Source: Desulfobaccales bacterium
GTDB lineage: Bacteria > Desulfobacterota > Desulfobaccia > Desulfobaccales > 0-14-0-80-60-11
DNA length: 64,000 nucleotides
Direction of reading: 5' to 3'
Assembly: GCA_041648175.1 (NCBI GenBank)
Contig: JBAZPO010000018.1
Span: forward strand, 1-64,000
Part shown: piece by piece, positions 17,499 to 26,192 of the stretch
Position numbering within the stretch: the first letter of the stretch is position 1
How the letters are laid out: each line of letters opens with the position of its first letter
Notes under the pieces: model-generated
Databases searched by the model: none
Seen by the model: the letters and a program-made list of their open reading frames with translations, nothing else
Told to the model about the DNA's origin: nothing
Position numbers and translations under genes: made by a program

Positions 17499-19157
17499 TT
17501 ACACGTTATCCCGGCACTCCGGCGAAGTCAGATGCTCGAGCTTCTCCGTGAGTTTGGTATTTTCCGAATAATCCACCGGGCAAGCGATCACGGACACCGT
17601 GTCGTCAGTCAGCGCTTTTTTAAGCGTCGGCAACAATTCGGCGGCAGCTTGAATCAAGTAGCCCTTGGCCCCGAAACTCTCGGCATATTTTACAAAGTCC
17701 GGGTTGCCGAAGTCCACGTGGGAGGAGCGTTTAAGCCTCATTTCCATCTTCCATTTTATCAGGCCGTAGCTGCCGTCCACCCACACCAGGATGACGAAAG
17801 GAATCTTTTCCCGCAGCGCGGTTTCGATTTCCTGAGAGTTCATCAAAAAGCCGCCATCGCCCGTAACCGCCAGCACCCGGCGTCGGGGGCGGGCCAGCTT
17901 GACCCCCAAGGCGCCTGGCACGGCAAACCCCATGGTAGCCAGGCCGTTTGAAACCAGGCAGGTGTTGGGCTGATACGTGGGAAAAAGGCGAGCCATCCAC
18001 ATCTTGACCGCGCCGCTATCCACGAGGACGATGTCCTCCCGTCCCAGCGCGGCGCGGGTATCTGCCACCAGACGTTGGGGCTTCACCGGAAAAGACGCAT
18101 CGTGCCGGCCGTGCTCTAATTCCTCGCGCAGCAGGCAGCGGATTTTAAGATCAACCGCGGCCAAGCCGGGCTTGGGTGAGACCTGCGCGCCCAGGGCGTT
18201 AAGCGCGGCGGGAATGTCCCCAACCACATCCGCCGTTACGTTGTAATAGGTATCCACCATGGCCGGAAAGCGATGCAGGTGAATGATCCGCTTGTCTCCC
18301 TGGGGATTAATCCAGGCCGGGGCGAATTCTTGCAGCTCATACCCGACGCTGACCACCACATCCGCCTGATCGAAGCCGAAGTTAACGTAATCGTGCACCA
18401 TGAAACCCATGGTGCCGAGCGCATTCGGGTGGTCGTCGGGAAACACGCCTTTGCCATGGAAGGTCGTGGCCACCGGTATCTTGAGCTTTTCCGAGAAGTG
18501 AATCAGGGCCGCCTGGGCCTGGTGGCGCGCCGCCCCGTGTCCGGCCAGGATGATGGGAGCCTTGGCCGATTCCAGCACCTTGGCCGCCTGGGCGATTTGG
18601 TCCGGGGCCGGGGCATGGGCATGATCCGGATGCACGACCAGAGGCCGGATCTCCGGGGCGACGGGCATCACTTGGACATCCTGGGGGAGGGCCAGATAGG
18701 CCGCGCCGGGCCGCGCCGTCTGGGCGGTGTGAAAGGCGTTACGGATCATTTCGGGCGTAGCCTGCGGAGTGAAGAGCGTGTCGGCCCACTTGGTCACGGG
18801 CTTGAACATGCTCACCAGGTCAACCACTTGATGGGTCTCTTTGTAAATCCGGCCCAAGCCAACCTGGGCACTGATGGCCACCAGGGGCGCGCTGTCCGTC
18901 TGGGCGTCGGCGACCCCCAACAGGAGATTAATGGCTCCTGGGCCCAACGTGGCAAGACAAACCCCGGCTTTGCCGGTGACCCTGCCGTACATATCCGCCA
19001 TGAAGGCCCCCGCCTGTTCCGAACGCACCAGGATAAAGCGAATGGACGTATCATTCAGGGCATCCACCAGGTGTATGATCTCCTCACCGGGGAGGCCGAA
19101 AATGAACTCCACTCCCTCGTTCTCCAGGCATCGTGCCATAAGCTGCGCTACGTTCAT
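17499..19157 (-). CDS. Acetolactate synthase large subunit-like TPP enzyme
   Basis: 552 residues, three-domain thiamine diphosphate enzyme. N-terminal Glu motif region VEFIFGLPGEEIIHLVDAL, SEQAGAFMADMYGRVTG (catalytic Glu neighbourhood), and the TPP/Mg motif GDGGFLMNSQEIETALREK ending in a DGSYGLIKWKM segment. Best match in memory is the catabolic AlsS/acetolactate synthase group, which condenses two pyruvates; no small regulatory subunit is encoded nearby, which fits that group. Malic enzyme in the same window would supply pyruvate. The start is ambiguous: ATG 19157 is given, with an in-frame GTG at 19175. It is divergent from the amino-acid dehydrogenase. Confidence 0.85.
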   Translation of the reverse strand: MNVAQLMARCLENEGVEFIFGLPGEEIIHLVDALNDTSIRFILVRSEQAGAFMADMYGRVTGKAGVCLATLGPGAINLLLGVADAQTDSAPLVAISAQVGLGRIYKETHQVVDLVSMFKPVTKWADTLFTPQATPEMIRNAFHTAQTARPGAAYLALPQDVQVMPVAPEIRPLVVHPDHAHAPAPDQIAQAAKVLESAKAPIILAGHGAARHQAQAALIHFSEKLKIPVATTFHGKGVFPDDHPNALGTMGFMVHDYVNFGFDQADVVVSVGYELQEFAPAWINPQGDKRIIHLHRFPAMVDTYYNVTADVVGDIPAALNALGAQVSPKPGLAAVDLKIRCLLREELEHGRHDASFPVKPQRLVADTRAALGREDIVLVDSGAVKMWMARLFPTYQPNTCLVSNGLATMGFAVPGALGVKLARPRRRVLAVTGDGGFLMNSQEIETALREKIPFVILVWVDGSYGLIKWKMEMRLKRSSHVDFGNPDFVKYAESFGAKGYLIQAAAELLPTLKKALTDDTVSVIACPVDYSENTKLTEKLEHLTSPECRDNV

Positions 19158-19377
19158 GGTTCTCGAATCCGCCACGCTGGGTTAAAGGCTGCATCTGATC
19201 CTTGATTACATAGTAAGTCCAGAGCCGGGCCTTAACAAGCAGAAGAACGCGGGTCTAGGAAAAATGGTTTTTCAGAAACAAATCAGGGCCGCAGGCGTCT
19301 GGACCTTTGAAAATAAAAGCCATATATTATCCACATGCCTGATAATTTCTCGTCAAACCTTAAGGGGGATACCATTG

Positions 19378-20496
19378 GTGGCTGATATCCTGCGATTTGT
19401 GGATAACCTGGGGCCGGCAAAAATCGTCCAGGTGTTTGAACCTTCCGTTGATTTGAAGGCTTTGCTGGTGCTGGACAACGTAGCTATGGGGCCGGCTATC
19501 GGCGGCATCCGCATGGCTGTCGACGTTTCCATCGAAGAGTGCTTCCGGCTGGCCCGGACCATGACCCTTAAGAACGCCATGGCCGGCCTGCCCCACGGCG
19601 GCGGCAAGGTCGTGGTCTACGCCGACCCGAAGATCCCCAAGCCTGATAAGGAACGCTTGATAAGGGCCCTGGCCTGCGCCTTGCGGGATGTCCAAGGCTA
19701 CATCATGGGGCCGGACATGGGGACCGACGAAGAGTGCATGGCCTGGATTAAAGACGAAAAAGCCCAGGTTGCCGGGCTCCCGACCGAACTCGGCGGCATG
19801 CCGCTGGATGAAATCGGCGCCACAGCCTGGGGCATCAAACATGCCATTGAAGTGGCCTTGCCGCATTGCGGCTTCGGTCTGGAAAAGGCCCGGGTGGCCG
19901 TTCAGGGCTTCGGCGCGGTGGGCAAACACAGCGCCCGGTTTCTGGCCGCACAAAAAGCCGTCATTGTGGGCGTGGCGGACTCCCAGGGCTCAGTGTATGA
20001 TCCGGAAGGCCTGGACGTGGACAAGTTGATCCGGCTTAAAGATGCCAGAAAAAGTGTAATTGATTATCCTGGGGGCGAAAAGTTCGACCGGGATGGCATC
20101 ATCGACTTCGACTGCGATATCTGGATTCCGGCCGCCCGGCCGGACGTGGTCAACGAGGACAATGTCCAGCGCCTTAAGGCCAGGCTGGTGGTGGAGGGCG
20201 CCAACATCCCGTTCACCTATGGCGCGGAAAAATATCTCTACGAAAAGGGCGTCTTGGTCATTCCGGATTTTGTTGCCAACCCTGGCGGGGTGATCTGCTC
20301 GGCCATGGAATACCGGGGAGAAATCCTGGTAGAAAGTGAGGTCTTCAAGGTTATCGAAGATAAGGTGCGCCGCAACACCCATCTGATCGTTGAAGAATCC
20401 AGGACGAAAAAGCTCATGCCCCGGGATGCGGCCATGAATCTGGCCTTGGCGCGAGTAAAAAAAGCCATGTCCTTCAAACGCTGGTCGATTTATTAG
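19378..20496 (+). CDS. Glu/Leu/Phe/Val family amino-acid dehydrogenase
   Basis: 372 residues. N-terminal catalytic domain with GPAIGGIRM, LKNAMAGLPHGGGKVVV (substrate Lys and catalytic Lys) and GPDMGTDEE; C-terminal Rossmann domain with VAVQGFGAVGKHSARFL and VEGANIPFT. It reversibly deaminates an amino acid to a 2-oxo acid with NAD(P). Genome annotation would normally say glutamate dehydrogenase, but GPAxGGxRM also occurs in leucine/valine dehydrogenases, so the substrate is open. Start chosen at GTG 19378, nine bases after AGGGGG; the adjacent TTG at 19375 is possible, and upstream in-frame codons to 19264 look non-coding. Confidence 0.9.
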   Translation: MADILRFVDNLGPAKIVQVFEPSVDLKALLVLDNVAMGPAIGGIRMAVDVSIEECFRLARTMTLKNAMAGLPHGGGKVVVYADPKIPKPDKERLIRALACALRDVQGYIMGPDMGTDEECMAWIKDEKAQVAGLPTELGGMPLDEIGATAWGIKHAIEVALPHCGFGLEKARVAVQGFGAVGKHSARFLAAQKAVIVGVADSQGSVYDPEGLDVDKLIRLKDARKSVIDYPGGEKFDRDGIIDFDCDIWIPAARPDVVNEDNVQRLKARLVVEGANIPFTYGAEKYLYEKGVLVIPDFVANPGGVICSAMEYRGEILVESEVFKVIEDKVRRNTHLIVEESRTKKLMPRDAAMNLALARVKKAMSFKRWSIY

Positions 20497-20505
20497 CGGT
20501 AAAGG

Positions 20506-20532
20506 TTGGTAGCACAGGCTTTCCAGCCTGTG
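20506..20532. repeat. REP-like palindrome, exact copy of 9744-9770
   Basis: Stem CACAGGCT-TTCC-AGCCTGTG preceded by TTGGTAG, immediately after the amino-acid dehydrogenase stop. The 27-bp identity with the copy after sdhB shows that this is a dispersed family; related versions with other loops occur near 24985 and 51148. Confidence 0.7.
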
Positions 20533-20625
20533 CCAGGTCACCCCGGAATGGGTGTCCTGGACATTTGCTGAGGAACATTTTCAGGACAGATATATCGCGA
20601 TTCCCAAAAGGTCTTTCCCCTTATC

Positions 20626-20649
20626 CCCTCTCCCCTCGAGGGGAGAGGG
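20626..20649. repeat. 24-bp perfect palindrome
   Basis: CCCTCTCCCCTC and its reverse complement GAGGGGAGAGGG abut with no loop. Flanking TTATCCC and GGATGAGGGG extend the symmetry imperfectly. It lies 30 bp before the start of the COG2403-type gene and may belong to a further dispersed repeat family. Confidence 0.6.
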
Positions 20650-20678
20650 CTAGGATGAGGGGTGAGTAAGAAACGCTT

Positions 20679-22007
20679 ATGCTAACCAAAGTCATCATCA
20701 TGGGCGCGGCGGGCCGGGATTTCCACAACTTCAACCTGTATTTCAGGGATAATCCGGACTACCGGGTTGTGGCCTTCACGGTCGCCCAAATTCCCCTGGT
20801 GCACGACCGCATCTATCCCCCGGAGCTGGCCGGGGCGCTCTACCCGGAAGGCATCCCGTTTTACCTTGAGGATGAGTTAGAAGGGTTGATCCGCTCTCAC
20901 CGGGTCGATCTCGTCGTCTTTTCTTACAGTGACGTTCCCCATGTGGAGGTGATGCACAAGGCCTCTTTGGTGATGGCCGCAGGGGCCGATTTCCTGCTCC
21001 CCGGCGCGGCCAGGACCATGCTTCAGTCCGCCAAGCCGGTGATTGCAGTCTGCGCCGTCCGAACCGGTTCCGGCAAATCCCAGACGACCCGCAAAATCTG
21101 CGGCATCCTGCAAAGCCTGGGCAAAAAGACGGTCGTCGTGCGCCATCCCATGCCTTACGGCGACCTTAAGCGTGAAGTGGTGCAGCGCTTCGCCGGTTTC
21201 GAGGATTTTTCCCGGCATCAGTTAACCATTGAAGAACGGGAGGAATATGAGCCTCTGGTGGACCAGGGGCTGGTGGTCTATGCCGGCATCGACTACCAGC
21301 AGATCCTGGCCCAGGCGGAGCGCGAAGCTGACGTCATCGTCTGGGACGGCGGCAACAATGACACCCCGTTTTTTCAACCCGACATCCACGTGGTGGTCTT
21401 CGACCCCTTAAGGCCAGGGCATGAACTCTTGTATTTCCCCGGGGAGACCAATCTCCGGCTAGCCGATATCGCCATTATCAGCAAAGTGGATTTCGCTCCG
21501 GGCGGCAACATCACGGAAGTCCGCCGCAATATTCAAAGGGTGGCGCCCCGGGCCGACATTATCCTGGCCGGCTCCCCGGTGCTGGTCAACAACCCGGAGA
21601 AGATTCACGGGAAAACAGTGCTGGTGGTGGAGGACGGCCCCACCCTGACGCATGGCGGCATGGCCTTTGGCGCGGGGTTTGTCGCCGCGGAACAATACGG
21701 AGCGGCCGCCATCGTCGATCCCCGGCCCTTCGCGGTAGGAACCTTAACCGCGGTGTTTGAGCAGTATCCTCATATCGGCCCGGTCCTCCCGGCCATGGGT
21801 TACAGCGAGGCCCAGATCAAGGACCTGGCCGCCACCATCGCCAACACCCCTTGCGACCTGGTTCTCTTTTCCACCCCCATCCACCTCTGCCGCCTGCTCT
21901 CCTGCAACAAACCCACCCTCCGGGTCGGCTACGAATACGCCGACCACGGCGAACCCCGCCTGGAAGAGGTGCTGAAAAAAAGAATGGCCGCATGTGCGCG
22001 GTTTTAA
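20679..22007 (+). CDS. COG2403-type P-loop protein (annotated elsewhere as cyclic 2,3-diphosphoglycerate synthetase-like)
   Basis: 442 residues, soluble. An N-terminal Rossmann-like segment (KVIIMGAAGRDFHNFN) is followed by a P-loop at 127-135 (VRTGSGKSQ) and GTPase-like blocks (VIVWDGGNNDTPFF, ADIAIISKVDF). A C-terminal part contains VEDGPTLTHGGMAFGAG. Databases often name this family cyclic 2,3-diphosphoglycerate synthetase, but for bacteria the reaction is not established to my knowledge. It follows the amino-acid dehydrogenase on the same strand, 182 bp downstream, across two repeats. The sequence VRTGSGKSQTTRK supports nucleotide hydrolysis. No strong ribosome site is seen before the ATG. 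Confidence 0.78.
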   Translation: MLTKVIIMGAAGRDFHNFNLYFRDNPDYRVVAFTVAQIPLVHDRIYPPELAGALYPEGIPFYLEDELEGLIRSHRVDLVVFSYSDVPHVEVMHKASLVMAAGADFLLPGAARTMLQSAKPVIAVCAVRTGSGKSQTTRKICGILQSLGKKTVVVRHPMPYGDLKREVVQRFAGFEDFSRHQLTIEEREEYEPLVDQGLVVYAGIDYQQILAQAEREADVIVWDGGNNDTPFFQPDIHVVVFDPLRPGHELLYFPGETNLRLADIAIISKVDFAPGGNITEVRRNIQRVAPRADIILAGSPVLVNNPEKIHGKTVLVVEDGPTLTHGGMAFGAGFVAAEQYGAAAIVDPRPFAVGTLTAVFEQYPHIGPVLPAMGYSEAQIKDLAATIANTPCDLVLFSTPIHLCRLLSCNKPTLRVGYEYADHGEPRLEEVLKKRMAACARF

Positions 22008-22109
22008 CCGGTGATTATTATTTACCAGATAACGGCAAGATCTTCGTTATACTTGGGTAAACTTTCTTTGACGTCCTCACAATCAGCTTATATCAGGGGG
22101 CGGCCCCTT

Positions 22110-22220
22110 CCCGCCCTCGTTCCCAAGTTGTACTTGGGAACGCCACTTTCCGCCCAAGCTCTGCTTGGGCACCACTGTAGGGGCGGGGTCTCCCCGCCCA
22201 TGGTGACATAAGCTTCCAGC
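22110..22220. repeat. Cluster of three REP-like palindromes plus a half-site
   Basis: GTTCCCAAGTT-GTAC-type palindrome (22119-22141), GCCCAAGC-TCT-GCTTGGGC (22152-22170), GGGGCGGGGTCTCCCCGCCC (22180-22199), and a half copy of the CAGCCTGTG element (22211-22225). They fill the 335-bp gap downstream of the COG2403-type gene, which has no coding potential. A matching cluster lies at 24888-25005, so the two clusters bracket the low-GC genes between them. Confidence 0.7.
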
Positions 22221-22342
22221 CTGTGTTCCTTTAACACCCCCATCCCCACCCGCAGGGGAAATATACAGATCATATCTGGCATTTTCACCGCGGTACTAAT
22301 AACTGCCTAAAATGGCAAGGTATGTGGCACCGGCCTTTGCTT

Positions 22343-24058
22343 TTATTCGTTTCCATCACTCTCAGAACAAAGATCCAGGTAGGCTTTGGGAGCTTTTAAC
22401 TCCAAACCTTTGGCATATGTAAAAACTAATCGATTATCCTGTTCGTCGAAGCTGATGCTACCTATGAGACATGATTCTGCTACATCAGGTTGGATCCGTT
22501 TTAAGCGTAAAAAGTTATTCATAGCCCATGCAAGGACTACTTTGTGAAGAGGGTAGTAATAGCTGCCGTATCCTTTCTTTTTTCCGATTTTCAGTCCCAT
22601 AACGTTCAGACAGAACCCCAATATTCTTGAAGACTTATAGTTTGGAAATTTCTCCAACTTGAGTATTTCATCATATAACAGGCGGCGGAGTTTAAAGTGG
22701 ATAACTTCCCATGCTTTTCCTTCCCCGGACAGCCCGAAAAATTGATCCCAAACAGTGTTGTGATGAATACCCCAGCATTTGTCTGGTGGGGCTGTAACTA
22801 ACGCAGCAGAGAATATAATTTCAAACATAATATCAGCAATGTGGTCGTAAAAATCATTCTGCCACCGATCACCGCGTACCCTCAATCTAGTCGTGGGAAG
22901 TTGTTTTTGCTTGCCGATAAGATCTATCACCTCTTTGATGAAGTCAACGACAGCTCCGAGTCGCCTAATTACATCTGTAGAATAGTAATCCGAGGGAATG
23001 TCATTGAGTTTGTAAATATCACGGCAAGAATCCTTGATATGCCCCAAAGCGCGAAATAACGTAAAGGAGTGATGAGGCCAGTTTCCGCTTTCAAGGTAAC
23101 CTTTTAGAGTAACCATCACGGCTCTACAATAAGCTTTAAGCTGTGATGCATCCCATGAGCATATTATCTCATAGTGTATATCAAAAGGTGATCCGAAATT
23201 GGAGCCAAGAGCTTCAACCAGCTGATAATTCCCGTACATGGCTTGACTAAAAGGCTTTAGGTAACCAATAAGCCCAGAACTGTATCCTTCGTCCTCATGA
23301 TATAATATCGAGTCCTTGTTAATAATCGCTTCTGTAGAGATATTTTTGCTGAAGTGCCCAATAGGAAGCTCGAATTTTTTATGGGTTGTCATCTCTTCAA
23401 AAAATGCCATCGCTGTAATAGGTGATGAAGCAATTATATGCCTACATAGCTTTCTGTTGCCGATCAATAATAAAACCTCATAAGCATAATCTCCGACGCC
23501 AGGCTTATGTTTTACTCCCTCCTTCTTATCTTTGGTATCATTTCGCGACATAGCTGGAATTTGGTTAGAGAGTTTCACAAGAGGTTTTGCCGACCTTACC
23601 AACTCATCTGCAATAACAGGCAATTCACTGTCCGACCCCTTCAATATTGCTCTGTACAATTGGAGGGCAAATTCCCGGCAGTTTTTCTCGCAGAACATAG
23701 GAGGGTTGATGAAAGCATAGTATATCCACATCATGGCAAGAAGCAGAAAAATGAACCCAAACACTCCCTGCCATATTGATTGATCGCTAAGATAGGTTGG
23801 CATTGGCAAACCCTCTGCAAACCAGATATCCGTCAGTAACGTTCCAAATCCGATAACCCCTATGAGGATGAAGGTTAGACGAAAAAGAGGAATAGGCGCC
23901 ACGGCAAGTCGGAACCGATATCGTATATCTGTAACCGTGTATACAATTACCAAGAGCGCCAGCGCCTGAACAAATGTGGCAAAGCCGAATATTGGCAATC
24001 CTAAGCCAGTTTGGGGTGTTACAAAACAAATTCCCAGAAAGTTATCTTCACATGCCAT
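22343..24058 (-). CDS. Unknown membrane-anchored protein, low-GC islet
   Basis: 571 residues, not recognised. Three hydrophobic helices lie near residues 24-42, 57-77 and 94-115; the rest (about 120-571) is predicted soluble and probably cytoplasmic, mostly helical, with aromatic-rich segments (HEDEGYSSGLIGYLKPFSQ, HHNTVWDQFFGLSG). No enzyme motif is visible. Codon use is A/T-rich compared with neighbours, indicating recent acquisition. ATG 24058 was chosen because GGAAG lies six bases upstream; the frame could start 15 codons earlier at a TTG. It stands alone between two repeat clusters. Confidence 0.7.
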   Translation of the reverse strand: MACEDNFLGICFVTPQTGLGLPIFGFATFVQALALLVIVYTVTDIRYRFRLAVAPIPLFRLTFILIGVIGFGTLLTDIWFAEGLPMPTYLSDQSIWQGVFGFIFLLLAMMWIYYAFINPPMFCEKNCREFALQLYRAILKGSDSELPVIADELVRSAKPLVKLSNQIPAMSRNDTKDKKEGVKHKPGVGDYAYEVLLLIGNRKLCRHIIASSPITAMAFFEEMTTHKKFELPIGHFSKNISTEAIINKDSILYHEDEGYSSGLIGYLKPFSQAMYGNYQLVEALGSNFGSPFDIHYEIICSWDASQLKAYCRAVMVTLKGYLESGNWPHHSFTLFRALGHIKDSCRDIYKLNDIPSDYYSTDVIRRLGAVVDFIKEVIDLIGKQKQLPTTRLRVRGDRWQNDFYDHIADIMFEIIFSAALVTAPPDKCWGIHHNTVWDQFFGLSGEGKAWEVIHFKLRRLLYDEILKLEKFPNYKSSRILGFCLNVMGLKIGKKKGYGSYYYPLHKVVLAWAMNNFLRLKRIQPDVAESCLIGSISFDEQDNRLVFTYAKGLELKAPKAYLDLCSESDGNE

Positions 24059-24634
24059 CACAGACTTCCAGTTGGCGGAGTTTTGCGAGGAATGATAACA
24101 CAAATTTCGATAGTAAGATAATTTGCGTCTAATCTCCTGGCTTTAATCCTTCCCGGTCATGCGTCCCGTCTGTGCTGGCCCCTGGCTCTCTGCATTGCTA
24201 AGCTTGCCCTGGACTATTACTATCCTGACCGATTCTTGCGGGTCCGGTTAACCGTGCCCGCCTCATATCGCCACCCATGGAAAAACGCGGTTCCATCTGC
24301 ACTCACCCCGACCTCCGGAAAAAAATCGCCCCTCCCGTTAAGGTCTTTTTCAGGCCGCCGATCCGCATCCTAAACCAGCCACATCCGATTTCCTGCGGGT
24401 ATTCAGTGAGTTGCACACGCAAACGCTCCGCTTCGATCCGGCGCGCCTCCGCTCAGGATGCGGCGCGCGCTGCGTGCGAGATGCGGCGCGACCCTGCCCA
24501 TCCGGTACGGCCCCTGGAAAAAAACGCTCAAAAAGGTCTAAAAAGGTCCAAAAAGTGGGTAAAAAAATGGCGGCAAAAATGCGGATGGTTCCAAATAAGG
24601 CGGCTTTAAGAAGGAAGAAGAGCGGAACAGATGC
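24059..24634. other. Gene-free stretch between membrane protein and AbrB-like gene
   Basis: 576 bp with no credible gene. A 110-codon plus-strand frame at 24277-24609 is Arg/Lys-rich, lacks a ribosome site and looks like chance coding. The notable content is the series of A-tracts at 24518-24579. Confidence 0.6.
24518..24579. promoter_or_regulatory. Phased A-tracts (predicted curved DNA)
   Basis: A-runs of five to seven bases start at 24518, 24530, 24540, 24550, 24561 and 24575. The middle four are spaced 10, 10 and 11 bp, matching the helical repeat, so the DNA should be intrinsically bent. Repeated AAAAAGGTC units create the pattern. Confidence 0.5.
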
Positions 24635-24856
24635 TTATTTCTTATGGGATAAGCTAACCCTTTCCTCCCGGGGCACCTCCGTGTCAATCCCTTTGATAAA
24701 CCCGCGCAAAGCTTTGGGCTCCCGCAAGGGGATGAGTTCGATGCGATTCTCGTACTGGAGGACCTGAACCCGGGTGCCGGGCTGAATAGCCAAGGCTTCC
24801 CTCACTTCCCTGGGAATCACCACCTGAAATTTTGAAGAGACGGTGACTATTTTCAT
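24635..24856 (-). CDS. AbrB/MazE/SpoVT-fold DNA-binding protein, orphan
   Basis: 73 residues: KIVTVSSKFQVVIPREVRE, then ALAIQPGTRVQVLQYENRI, the swapped-hairpin beta-barrel typical of AbrB-family antitoxins and regulators. Residues 45-73 form a polar tail that in such antitoxins binds the toxin (ALRGFIKGIDTEVPREE). No toxin gene (PIN, MazF) follows or precedes, so it is an orphan or a relic of a toxin-antitoxin pair. ATG 24856 has GGAGATC upstream, which lies inside the longer alternative start at 24868. Confidence 0.85.
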   Translation of the reverse strand: MKIVTVSSKFQVVIPREVREALAIQPGTRVQVLQYENRIELIPLREPKALRGFIKGIDTEVPREERVSLSHKK

Positions 24857-24887
24857 GATGATCTCCATCGATAATGGCTTTTAACTC

Positions 24888-25006
24888 GTTCCCAAGTTGC
24901 ACTTGGGAACGAAAATGAGTGCCAAGCTTAGCTTGGCGGTAATAAAAGGCATTTCCCAAGCTCAGCTTGGGAACGAGGGAGAAAGCACAGGCGGGACGCC
25001 TGTGCC
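24888..25006. repeat. Second cluster of REP-like palindromes
   Basis: GTTCCCAAGTTGC...GGGAAC palindrome (24888-24910), GCCAAGCTTAGCTTGGC (24921-24937), TTCCCAAGCTCAGCTTGGGA (24953-24972) and GCACAGGCGGGACGCCTGTG (24985-25004). These are variants of the elements at 22119-22170 and 9751-9770. They occupy the gap between the AbrB-like gene and the ornithine cyclodeaminase-like gene. Confidence 0.7.
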
Positions 25007-25037
25007 ACCAGACGCTTGATGGCGCCTAAGATCCACC

Positions 25038-26144
25038 CTACGGGCCGCATCTGCCGCTCAGGCCCCTTTCCAGAATCACCAGAAAATCCTGGGCGTTGGT
25101 CAGTATGGACCGGGCGGCCAGGGAGCCGCGGTTGGCCAGTTTGTCCGCGGCGAATTCACTCATATCCACGGTGTAGAAATAGACTGGCCGCACCTGGCCA
25201 TTCTCCAAGACCCGGTACATGGGAATCATGTTCCCCGCGGCAATGCTATGTAACTGGCTGGCCACCGCAATCACGGTGGTGGCGCGGCTGCTCAAGCCCC
25301 GCATGGCATCCTGGGCCTGCATGGCATCGGTGATAACCTCGGGGAGCGGCCCGTCGTCCCGGATGGAGCCGGCCAGGACGTAGGGAATCCGGCTCTGCCA
25401 GAGGGCGTGCATGACGCCGTCTAAGATCAACCCGGTTTCCATGGCTGCCGCGATGGAGCCCGCCCGGCGGATAAGAGTTATGGCGTCCAGGTGCTTATAA
25501 TGCCCCAGGGGCGCCGGGCGCTTGGTATAAATCTCCTGCCCCAGGGCCGTCTGAAAGAGCGCGGCTTCCAGATCGTGCACCGCCAGGGCATTGCCGGCCA
25601 GAAGCCCGTGGACAAAACCCTTGTGGATCAGAGAGACCAGGGCGCTGCGGGAGTCCCGGTCAAAGACCGCGGCCGGACCCAAGACCCACAGAATGAAGCC
25701 ATGCTCCCGTTCATAGGACAGCAATTCATAAAGCTGATCGTAATCGATGGAGAACGCGGTCTCCCGGGACGCATGGGTGCGAAAGGCGAATTTTTCCGCC
25801 ACCGGCGCAGGTTGGGCAAAAGCCCCGGTGTGGACATAGATGCCATCCTCGCCATTTTCACCCCGGCCTATAGCCACCGGTTCTCCCGCCTTCAGGTGGC
25901 GAAATTCTTTTACCAGCAAGGAGGCATCCGGCGCCCGGACCACCACGCAATCCATCCGGGAGTTTTGCAGCAACACCCAGTGGCCCTTTTGTACCTGGTA
26001 GTACTCGGGGAAGATGGTGGTGGCGTGATAATTTTCCGGAGCCAGGCCGTTTGTGAGCACCGGGGCGAAGCGGGCCAACGGGGCATCTTGGAGAAGCGGC
26101 CGGCTGAAATCCGGAGGCTGATAGGCCGGAAGGCTGAATGCCAT
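25038..26144 (-). CDS. TIGR00300-type ornithine cyclodeaminase (LOR/SDH domain)
   Basis: 368 residues. The sequence matches the archaeal/cyanobacterial LOR/SDH-type family (TIGR00300) rather than the classical mu-crystallin OCD. Family members, including the C-terminal half of cyanobacterial AgrE/ArgZ, convert ornithine to proline and ammonia with NAD. Visible blocks: PENYHATTIFPEYYQ, NSRMDCVVV, ALAVHDLEAAL, LDAITLIRRAGSI, VLAGSIRDDGPLPEV, IAVASQLHSIAAGNM and YFYTVDMSEFAADKLANRG. Here it is a single-domain protein without the arginine dihydrolase half. ATG 26144 has GGAGG eight bases upstream; longer starts would place the ribosome site inside the gene. The engB stop is 48 bp upstream, same strand. 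Confidence 0.85.
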   Translation of the reverse strand: MAFSLPAYQPPDFSRPLLQDAPLARFAPVLTNGLAPENYHATTIFPEYYQVQKGHWVLLQNSRMDCVVVRAPDASLLVKEFRHLKAGEPVAIGRGENGEDGIYVHTGAFAQPAPVAEKFAFRTHASRETAFSIDYDQLYELLSYEREHGFILWVLGPAAVFDRDSRSALVSLIHKGFVHGLLAGNALAVHDLEAALFQTALGQEIYTKRPAPLGHYKHLDAITLIRRAGSIAAAMETGLILDGVMHALWQSRIPYVLAGSIRDDGPLPEVITDAMQAQDAMRGLSSRATTVIAVASQLHSIAAGNMIPMYRVLENGQVRPVYFYTVDMSEFAADKLANRGSLAARSILTNAQDFLVILERGLSGRCGP

Positions 26145-26192
26145 GGAGAGGACCTCCAGCAAAATTGATTCTTAACCCTGATGGGGCTAGTT

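Noticed and set aside
18273..19205. 310-codon plus-strand frame opposite the acetolactate-synthase-like gene
   Set aside because: Antisense shadow in high-GC DNA.
24277..24609. 110-codon plus-strand frame
   Set aside because: Arg/Lys-rich chance frame over A-tracts; no ribosome site.
24635..24856. Complete toxin-antitoxin system
   Set aside because: No PIN, MazF or other toxin frame adjoins the AbrB-type gene.
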